64,000 nt of DNA from Polyporus tsugae (taxonomy: Eukaryota > Basidiomycota > Agaricomycetes > Polyporales > Polyporaceae). Under the pieces are notes generated by a model. That model was not told where the DNA came from. It saw only the letters and a list, made by a program, of their open reading frames with translations, and made no database searches. Positions 55,361-64,000 of this stretch are shown in pieces. Position 1 is the stretch's first letter; every line of letters starts with the position of its first letter. Position numbers and translations under genes: made by a program. The stretch is taken from the NCBI GenBank assembly GCA_024305745.1, contig JAHRBS010000006.1, positions 2,501 through 66,500 on the forward strand, written 5' to 3'.

Positions 55361-56607
55361 GCCCCAAATTTCCAGGCGGTCCTCCCGCGATCCTCACGCC
55401 CCCATCAACCGACCTCCTCCTCTCATCCAGCGGGCTCGTGTATTGGCTCAACCCCGCGCTCGACGTAATGGGAGAGTCCTTCTGCTGCTGCCTCCCGCCG
55501 TGCGGGTGCCGCGCTAGAAGTGGAGAAGCGGAAGAGGGAGAACCCAGCGGCTCGAAGCCAGTACGTCGATCGCGACCCATCCTCATTCCGTCCAAGTCGG
55601 TGGTCTGGATCTCATGCGGCACACTGCGCTCTTCAGGACCAGAGCTCTCTGCTGGCGCCTGCGTGCCAGTGTAGATGGGCTTGGGCTGAGACAGCGACAG
55701 CAGCGAGGTCGCCGTCGAGCCCCTGCTGCCGCTGTCGTGCGCAATGTCCTGCTTCTCCGAAGGCTCGGCAGCCAGCGCCGTCAGACCCGGGTCTACGGCC
55801 GATGCGAAGGTGAGTATTTGTCCCTGTTGTATGGCACAAGTGCCCGCCAATTAACGTACTGTACGGTGTCAGATCGTCTCGTCTGTGAGCTTGCTTCCGG
55901 CGGCGGCTCCTCCACCCGACCAATCCGACCAGGACGATGAGGACTCGGACGAGCGCGGCCACGGCCAATCCTGCGATCGCGCCTGCTGCCAACTTGGACG
56001 AGTGTACGAGTGCTGGGGTGCTGGTCGGAGACGCGATGCCTGAAGCAGGGGTGGAAGTTCCCGACTGTGACGTACTACTGGTAGCGGGTGGAGGTGGCAC
56101 TGCGGCATCCGTCGAGGTAAGTGTTACATTATTCGTGTTCGAAAATGAGTGCGTGGTTTGCGTCTGGGAGGAAGGACCGGAACCCGATTGGGTTGTCACC
56201 GACTGGCCGGCAGAACTAGAACCCGTAGTTGCCGGGCCAGTTGTAGGTGGAGGGGCCTGTGTCGTGCTCGCGGAAGTCGCCTGCACGTTCTGCGAAAGGG
56301 TGGATGTGGTCGTGGTCGTGGGCTGCGGCCCCGGGGGCGTGATCTGGAGGTAGTCGAGCCACAGCTCGCGCCCGACGTTGGCGATCACGAGCGTGTGCTC
56401 TCCGTCGGAGAGGGTGTCGGACTGGAAGAACTTCTGGCGGTATGAGGCCCGGACGGTTGTGCTGGCGGGGATGAAGTCCGCCGTCGTCCACAGATCGCGC
56501 CCATAGATGGATGCGGCGGAGTGTGGCGGTCGCGAGGCTGATGCATTAGCCGGTGTTTGTTCGAGGGACAGACGAGGCGAGGGCCTTTCAGCCAGAGAAA
56601 CAAACAC
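55263..56607 (-). pseudogene. 5'-truncated membrane-protein gene
   Basis: It retains the second half of a galactose-binding-like ectodomain (RQKFFQSDTLSDGEHTLVIA, GRELWLDYLQITPPG), a Thr/Ser stalk, the membrane segment LAAGAIAGLAVAALVRVLIVLVGLVGW and, after an intron near 55810-55860, a tail with RRRSVDGGVRIAGGP, ending TLPPSYQLYTAV. Compared with the 48572-50053 gene, the signal peptide and first half of the ectodomain are missing, and no suitable exon is seen in the next 400 bp upstream. It could still be expressed as a shortened protein. Its 3' end lies in the duplicated junction with the retroelement. Confidence 0.65.
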
Positions 56608-59600
56608 GGACTCAAGTTGGGATTTCAGGCGGGTTTGGAGGGGTATTCAGAGGGCATTGGGGGGGGATTGGGGAGGGTAGGAGGAGGATATTTGGGTGCT
56701 CAGGTATTCAGGATGGCATTCGGACGGAGAGGACGGCGGTAGCGCGATCCACACCAGCACACGATGTACAGCAGTCGGGAAAATATATTTGATTCCTTCG
56801 AACAACGTCTACAGTGTGCTACACCCTTCGCCACGCAAACATACGCTGTACCATGGCTGCGCCGTGACTCGGCTATGCATCCAAAGATACTTCGAAGTCC
56901 GGGACTCCGCCGCGCGTCCGGGTACTTGAGTGAGCATCACGCAAACTGAGTGAACCGTGTCTGTTTGATCAGCGAGTTTCCGACGGACATCAAGGCACAT
57001 ACCCATGACCCAACTCTGAGAGCACACTTGGAGCACACCCACCAGCCCGCAGAACAGGCCTAAGACTCGACGCGGAAGTTGTGGACCGTCCGCTCACGAC
57101 CACGCTGCCGCGTGCGCAACGGGTATATGGAGCCTCGCGCGCGCGCGCACTTTCTGGCCTTCTCCGCCGGCTTCTCCGCTGTGGTCATTGACGCGATGTC
57201 CATGCAGGCCCACTCGGAGCGACCACCGGTATTGTCGCCGAGTACGGGTGTGACTGCCGGAAAGATTCAATTCTAAGTACACTTGGACAGCTCGAGCACA
57301 CTTACCGCCGCCCCAAATCTGTCGTCATTTGGACCGAAATCGCTCGGATGGTCACCGCCAGTCACTGCACAACCACGCATGGTCAGAATCCGAGCTACTC
57401 ATAAACCATGCAATCCACGTACTGGTTGTGCTGCCTCGAGGCGCAGCACCTACCACGCGCTGTGGGCAAGTTGTTCTTGCCACTGCCAGATGGAAGTATC
57501 GTCCATGGCGCAGGGTGTGCGGCCACCTCCGCACCTTCGTGTCCAGATCTGCCAGACAGTCCGCGAGGAGACAGCTCGTGTGCCGGGTGCTCCGTCGCGC
57601 TCGCCACAGTCGTTGAAAGCATGCGAAACAGACGGGGTTGTGGCAAGTCGAAACGTGAATACTGTGTCGCAAGGACGCAACACCGAGAGAGGGAGGGCAT
57701 CCATAATCGAGGGAGAGAAAGAGAAGGGGCGCACCAAGCAGCTGACCTGCCAGACAATCCGCTCTTGACTGCTCATCCGCGTCTGCCAGCCACTCCGTCG
57801 CAACGTTGAATCCCGACACTGATCAAGTACTAGACACAGAATGTGAGTAGTCATTACGAGCATCCTGATACATGTACTCACCGCCGGCCCCATATACGAC
57901 CTTCGACTGAGCGGCACAGGTCGGCATTGGTCACTAACCGTTGATAGTAGGTTGGGAGATTTCTTGGGCGGTACCTGATGACGAGCAGGGGGATGAACCA
58001 GAGTTGAGGCATCAGCGGCTGAAACGCAAATGCAGAGAGAGCGAAAAAGAAAACACTCACATTTATGTGAAGCGGCGGGGCTCGCGGCTTCCCGTTCACG
58101 ATCGACGCGAGGTGCGGTTCGGCGCGCGCCCCAACGAGTAGTCCAAATCTGAGAGGGGAGAAGAATGGACGGGAACGCGCCAGTCTGAAGACGGCGTTGT
58201 ACAAAGGTACGGCGGGAGCCGGGATGTCGACCGGCGGCCACTCCTTCACAAGGATGAGAAGCTGAGAGAGGGGAGAGGCTGCATCTGGGAGCAACGTAGA
58301 AGGGCCGGGACACACCAGGTAGTAAGGATGCGCAAATAAGTATTGGAATCCGAGATCGTACCTCTGACATCTGCCTTTCCCGAGAGCTGTGCCTCCGATG
58401 GCCGCTTCGGCGGCTTTGTGTTCCAGCCGGCCGGGCACCTCATCCTAGATCTGCTCTCGGGTATCTGTTAACAACAAGGATTATTGGTCAATGACGTTAC
58501 GTGAACGGGGCTGCGCACACAACCGCACCATGCAGTACTTACTTAGACAGTGGTTTCACTCGAAGACACGGCTGCGGACAGTACTAGTGAAGAGGTAGCC
58601 GAGGGACCACTGTCTCAAGGCAGTCAGGGCAAGCGAGGGCGATACATTGACATCTAGTCGTGAGACGGCCCAGGGGATTAGATCGAGATGCAGCGCCGGC
58701 CAAGAGACAGGTTAACTCACTATCAAATGGCCGTAGTGTGGGATACGTTCGCATGGCGGCTCATCGCTTGACCGTTGCAGGCGAAGATGGCGGCCGTCGT
58801 AATTGTAAACCGGTTGCTGATTCCGAGGGACGTGCAAGCGAGCATGCGGACTACTGAATCGTCTGTCAGTGAATGTTCCTGAACAGTTGACGAGAGTAAG
58901 AAACGTACTATGGGAGTCGACAGTGGCTTAATTGAGCTGACAGCAGTAGTCACCCCGAGTCCTTCTGCCATTCCATCGGCGGGCGTACTGCAAAACCTGC
59001 AAATATGAAACAAAGTCTGACGGCAACATCGAGAGTGGAGAGATGCGCTGTGCTTACGACCCTGAATTCATACGGGCACAGATTCCGCCGCAACAGAGTT
59101 CCAGAATTCTGTTATTGGCGTGGGTTGGTGTTTCATCTTTTGCAGTCAATGAGCGGTCCATCGCGTAAGCGGAGAACAGTATTGGCTACGTACGCGCATG
59201 ATGGTTTGCACCATAGCCGACATGACACCCTGCGAGTGCGCGGGCATTGCCACGCCCTCTACGGTCGGCCCGTCACCCTCCTTCCCATCTTGGCTCCGTC
59301 CGTCGAGTTTTGTGAGAGGCGAATCGACGACAATCGAATATTCGAATGTTCAAATCGGATGATGGCCATTCCTCTAGCGTCTTACCAGTACCGGGAGGAC
59401 CGTGGAAGGGAGCCCGCCGACAATTAGTATCGACAACTTGAACCTTCCATGCGCGAGTATGAAAGCGGCCTGATAATCGCGACTAACTTGTCCATCGAAG
59501 GATTGCATTCCTAGACATACAAATGACCGTATGACGGAGCATTCGTCACCCGCCGTGGACTCGGATCTGCTGTTGCCAATTAGTCGGAAACGTGCCGGGC

Positions 59601-60360
59601 ATCGGAGACAAGGCTTACCCGTTGTGAATTGAACCACTGGCATATGCTGCGGTCACACTGAATAGCGTAGTTCTGACGGAGCATGGGAAGAGATTAACCG
59701 TGGGTTACATCCACAAGATACGCGATATCAAACTGCATACCCACCGTGACATTCCGGGTCTGTCCCAAACTTGAATGTCTCGGGCCGCAGGTACTGCCGT
59801 CGGATAACAACTAGCGTGAACGGTGAAACTGCTGCAGGTCGGTCGCTTGTCCGTCACGCTCAACGGACAAACAGACCGTGTGCAATCGATATGACGACCG
59901 GCTGAAGTCAATGGTGTTAGCACTCTGAGAGCCGAGCATTTGGTAAGCTCGTACATACCGGCCTGGTGTGTTATTTGGGCCGTCGCAGGCTGCATTAATA
60001 CCTTCTGCACGCACACAGATTCGGTTGATATGGGAGTTGGAGGGAAATTAATGGAGAACCGATAAAACGGGCTCTGTGACACCCGGCGGCACCGCAAAAC
60101 TTAGTTAACTGAGGTTGAGGCGAGTTCACAACAGGGTGAGAAGGTATGTTTACTCACCTAAAGACATTGGCGCAGAGCATGTGTGATTGTCAATGAGCTT
60201 GGGGGCTTACCGGCCGCGCCGCCAGCCGCACGTCCACGCCGTACTGTGGATAGGTAAGAAAACAAACATTGCCGTGCGCGTGTGGTTCATATCCAGCCGA
60301 TACATTGCGGTTTGCAGGCCGCAGGCATGAGCATCCGGTCACAGTCGAAACAAGACAGTA
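56608..60360. other. 3.7 kb without a confident gene
   Basis: Minus-strand frames at 57878-58438 and 58723-59013 contain hydrophobic stretches (FFFALSAFAFQPL) and many possible short introns. A decayed or very intron-rich membrane-protein gene is possible, but I could not assemble a consistent model. No repeats or RNA genes were seen. Confidence 0.35.
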
Positions 60361-60369
60361 TCTATAAAT
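60361..60369 (+). promoter_or_regulatory. TATA box (TATAAAT)
   Basis: TCTATAAATG lies about 50 bp upstream of the ATG at 60416, supporting the gene model. Confidence 0.6.
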
Positions 60370-60415
60370 GTGGAGAACTCTCGTCTCTGTCTATCTGCAC
60401 CCGACTCCGCTCACC

Positions 60416-61425
60416 ATGTCTGTCGTCTCGAAGCTCGCATTCATCCCCTTCACAGCCTCAAACTACAACGACACCCAGCGCAATGCCAACCAATCTGACC
60501 GGGACAGATTCCGGGGAGAAGTGCGGGGCGGGCTCGACGCCATGCTCGGTGAGTCTCTACACATTCCGCGCGATGTCGCACCACTCACTTCCACAAAGTC
60601 CTTATTACAGGCATGCTAAAAGTCCACATGCACTACTCGAAAGAGAAGTACGCGCGGATCGTGGTCTGGTGCCTCGGCGTGCTGCTCGACGGCTGGCCAT
60701 GGTACATCCCATTCGCGAATCTCAGCGACATCATGGGCGGCGCCGCGACCCTTCGCTTGCTACGAGACCTCATGCGGGACGGCACGCTCAAGTTCGTTCC
60801 TGCCCCCCCAGATGTCCGCCAGCGCGCTCTCCACAACCCACAGAGCGTCCTTCCAGATGCCATGGCAAACGCTAAGCTCCCCCCACTTCCGCCCACAATC
60901 CAGACCTGGACGTTCTCCTTGGAGCACTTTCGCGACCTCATCACACCGCGCGGGAACATCGCCCCCCTCTCACACCGACAGCCGGTCTCTCATCGTGCGC
61001 ATCTCACTGCTCCGGCCGAGGAGCGCGTCCTCCATCCAGAGAACCTCGAGCCTGTCCTCACGCTGCCCATCGATCCAGACTCCTCGCGCCCGACACGCGA
61101 GCGCCGTCAGCGCTGCGACGTCAACAAGGCCCGTCACCGTCCCGTCTCCAATCCGCAATGCAAGCCGTTACGCGCACGAAAGGTCGGTGCACTCACCTCG
61201 CACTTCATGCTCGACCGGCCGACGGGCTCGAGCCGAGCCTCAACGTCCGGCAGCCGGGTCATGAAGCCGCTGTCGCAGCATCGGATGCCGGTGATGGTTG
61301 ATGACGATCTTGGCGGTTACATCGCACCGGGCAGGGACGACAGCGAGGTGGAAGACATTGAGTCCTTTTCGGACTCGGAGGACGAGCGCGATGGGCGGCA
61401 CCAGGCGAAGCGGCGGCGGTTGTAG
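60416..61425 (+). CDS. GWP / PFANLSDI-domain protein, 315 aa
   Basis: Exons 60416-60548 and 60611-61425; 62-nt GT-AG intron, phase 1. Start MSVVSKLAFIPF. Residues about 45-110 hold HYSKEKYARIVVWCLGVLLDGWPWYIPFANLSDI and a following Leu/Arg helix. This block occurs in many uncharacterised basidiomycete proteins, often near mobile elements (family recalled from general pattern, unnamed). The rest is basic and probably disordered, with Pro- and Arg-rich stretches, an acidic DDSEVEDIESFSDSEDE patch and a terminal KRRRL that could direct it to the nucleus. A DNA- or chromatin-related role is possible but not shown. Confidence 0.75.
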
Positions 61426-64000
61426 TGAGACGGTGTTCCGTGTTTCAGGCGTAAAATAGTCCCAGTAATTTCAGCGTGATGAAGTGCATATATTGAGAGC
61501 CGTGTGTTTCCACGAGAGTCGCGGAGGCCGACGGGGATGGTGGTGGTTCGAGTGCAACATTGCCGAGGGCCGAGCGCCCGAACCTGCCATATGCGGAACC
61601 GGTGGCTGTTGCGCGCGCGCTCGCACTCGTCATCTTGCCTCTGCTCTTCCAACTTGTCATTGTCACTGCTACGGCGACCACTGTCCAGTAGCCTCGCTCT
61701 CTGCGTTCAGACCCCTACTGGTCATCTTTGGTCTTCCGTGCACTACCACCCTGCTCAGCCTCGCTGGTCTCTCAACAATGACTGGTCCAACCCCCATTCT
61801 TCGAGGGCATCCACGCGCGTACGTCGCCTCTCGTCCTGGATCTATGCGCACCTAGGCTCTAGGAAAAGAAGTGCGAGTGCTGCATATGTGAAAGATCATC
61901 TGGTGCGTGCGCCTTCCGGACTGTCGCCGCTGTCGCTCTCTGTCTCTCTCTGGTGCTCGCTCCTTCCACCCTCCGGTAGTCCAGCCTGCTAGGATGGTGA
62001 TCAGGCCAAGCCCTCCACCCATTGTGGACAATCCGAGCCCGTCCTCCGCTCCTCACTCCGGATGGCGGACACCTCTGCACAGGTACATTCAGAATACACA
62101 GGTAAGTCAGTTGTTGCTCAAATTCATTTCTGTGCATGTCCTGGTACTGGATATGTGCGCACGTAGCCGCCTGCTGCATCCCGTTGCCAAATTTACCATG
62201 TATTTCTGCTGCTACGCCGGGCGCGTGGCTGATATCCAATATATGGAGCTCTCAGTTGTTCTCACTCTCCTCTCCGTCGCGCACTTGGGTCACGGCGGTC
62301 GACATTGTAAGTTTTATTGAAGACACGAGGACCGTGTCGAAGCGAAGTGCGAGTCAGCCTCAATACACCCGTCCGTCGCGATCGGTCGGCCCTCGGCCCG
62401 CTTCCCCAAGGCGGGGAGTACGATCCGTGACCTTTGGTTAACCTCAAGCAAACGCTCTGCCGTGCGTTCGCTCGCTTCTCTCGAGACGGCCGCTGATGGT
62501 GAAAAGCGAGTGGTGCATGTTGTGCATTTTCCATCAGACGGTCGTGTTCCAACTGAAAGTGGAAACGCGCCTCACCCGGGCGGCCGTCTCCCGTAATTAT
62601 TTTCATTTTTTCCAAGGCACATACCGACTGGCCGCGGCGCAGATCTAGTCCTGCGTGTGACAGGGATTCTTGACGGTGAGTAAATTGAATGCAATGCGCA
62701 TATATGCATGTACGAGCTTACCCTTTTGCCCAACAGCCGCATGCAGTCACTCGGCGGCCTGTCGCTGTATGTCTGTCGCCGTCCGAATGACGCATATGCA
62801 GTGTCCGTCCGGCGTACCACGTTCCGGCCACATTTTGTGCGTATCCGAGCCGCCAAGCTGCCAAGACGCGAAATGTATATCGCCTAGGAGGGAGCTTCAC
62901 TCGCTCACAGGTATGCGCCACAACTTAGTTTCAGCGCATGCTCAACCTTCGGGAAGACCATAGACAACAACCATCCAGGGCCTTCCCGTGGAGTGTTCAC
63001 GCAGTGCCAGTGTCTCAGGACGTCCGGCAGTAGCTTGTCCACTCTTCATCTTCAGGTGAGTGTCCAGCTATGTCTATTCCGAGTCCTGGAAGCTGGGTGG
63101 TGGCGTGGGCACATACTTGTGCGTGTGTCGTGCGACATGCGCAGACAAGGAGTCGCGGCTGCGGGTGGCACAAACAAATCTATTCTGTGCCGATTACGGA
63201 GAAACCCTCCGCGCAGATTCTGTAACCCATCATGTGTCGCAACATGGACGGCCGGCCGCTCGAATAGCTTGTCGCTAGGTGGGCGTCCGATCAGAGCCTG
63301 CATTAAGGACGCGACTGCCTGCCGTTCGACAGGTACAGTGCGGATATTGTACAGAGCCGTCGCAGTCTATGCATAGAACGGTAACGGGACGGGTGACGGC
63401 AAACAATCGGGTACGAGAGACCATGGTGGTCGCGCTCGCGGCACAGGCGGATCAGCTTCAGTTTGGAAACAGCCGCTTGGAACATAGTATTGCGGAAGGA
63501 CGATCCCGTCACAGATCAGCGCCCACTTTCTGAACGAGAGTAGCCCTCGTGCTTCATCCGTCAGAGATGTGTCTTGCTGCAAAAGAGACGTGCACATGCT
63601 GAACAGTGTCGTATTCCCCAACAGAATTTCCCCAATACTGATTCTCTTCACAGGTCATAGACAACAGCCATCCAAGGCCTCGCCGGCGTGTGCTCACGCT
63701 ATGTTTCAGGAATCAGGATGTCTAGCTGTCTCAAGCTCGCCCTATACTATCCATTCATAGATGAGTCAGTCTCTTCATACATGGTTTCGGAAGACGGGTG
63801 TTGTGGGAGCACATATGCTTCGCTTCATCATCCGGCCGCACGCGCTGCATGGAGACGGAGCACGCCCAGGCGGCGCAAAGAAAATATATTGGCCGCTGAT
63901 CGGATGCCAGACGGGGGATTCGGGCGGCAGGCGTCGCATTCTAGACACCTGCGACCCTTTTACTATTGTTATGATAATAATACATGAGCCAAGAACCAAC
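61426..64000. other. 2.6 kb without a supportable gene
   Basis: Only short frames with no recognisable domain. Two short related segments, near 62945-62990 (ACCATAGACAACAACCATCCA...) and near 63655-63690 (TCATAGACAACAGCCATCCA...), suggest an old duplication about 0.7 kb apart. Confidence 0.4.

Noticed and set aside
57395..60097. Intron-rich membrane protein gene on the minus strand
   Set aside because: Hydrophobic stretches exist, but no chain of exons with consistent phases could be built; listed as uncertain spacer.

Overview
The window looks like nuclear DNA of a filamentous basidiomycete, probably an Agaricomycete. Coding exons are GC-rich and split by many 50-60 nt GT-AG introns. The gene content also fits: an F-box-like protein, EthD-like proteins, Ser/Thr-rich single-pass membrane proteins, a BED/hAT transposase and a Helitron-like fragment. 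No tRNA, rRNA or CRISPR array was recognised.

Region 1 (about 0.7-20 kb) is dominated by a 19-bp palindrome, TGTCCGTCCNGGACGGACA, with an odd central base. I count 37 intact or nearly intact copies, about 7 decayed copies and one copy split by an insertion. It occurs in spacers, just upstream of a TATA box, inside one intron, at the hinge of foldback structures and in tandem arrays, and it is absent after about 19.93 kb. Two large co-oriented genes lie here: an unrecognised 1028-aa protein (2680-5874) and a 1470-aa SNF2-like ATPase (7226-12772) whose 647-nt intron carries seven palindromes. A 0.7-kb foldback with eight mirror-placed palindromes lies between them. Further on, a foldback element (15407-15949) has a palindrome at its centre and half-palindromes at both ends. 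A 3-kb element (15950-18935) carries two inverted copies of one unknown gene and sits exactly inside a palindrome.

Region 2 (20-22.5 kb) is a different repeat field, a higher-order array of 103-bp and 144-bp modules bounded by TTGGCGCGAGG / CCTCGCGCCA. Next comes an unclassified ORF with Helitron-like Cys motifs (22526-23350), then about 3.5 kb without a supportable gene.

Region 3 (26.8-57 kb) is a cluster of duplicated genes from three families: single-pass membrane proteins (seven intact or damaged copies), F-box-like proteins (one intact, two damaged) and two-domain EthD-like proteins (one intact, two damaged). A complete hAT transposon with 16-bp terminal inverted repeats, an 8-bp target duplication and an uninterrupted 11-exon transposase is inserted at 32281-36825. 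A frameshifted retroelement (53.6-55.3 kb) lies between direct repeats next to a truncated membrane-protein gene.

Region 4 (57-64 kb) holds one confident gene, a 315-aa protein with a GWP / PFANLSDI signature (60416-61425); the rest shows no gene I can defend.

How the parts of region 1 may work together is inference: the palindrome looks like a recombination or insertion hub, or a binding site, used by local mobile elements and perhaps tied to the SNF2-like gene and its neighbour.
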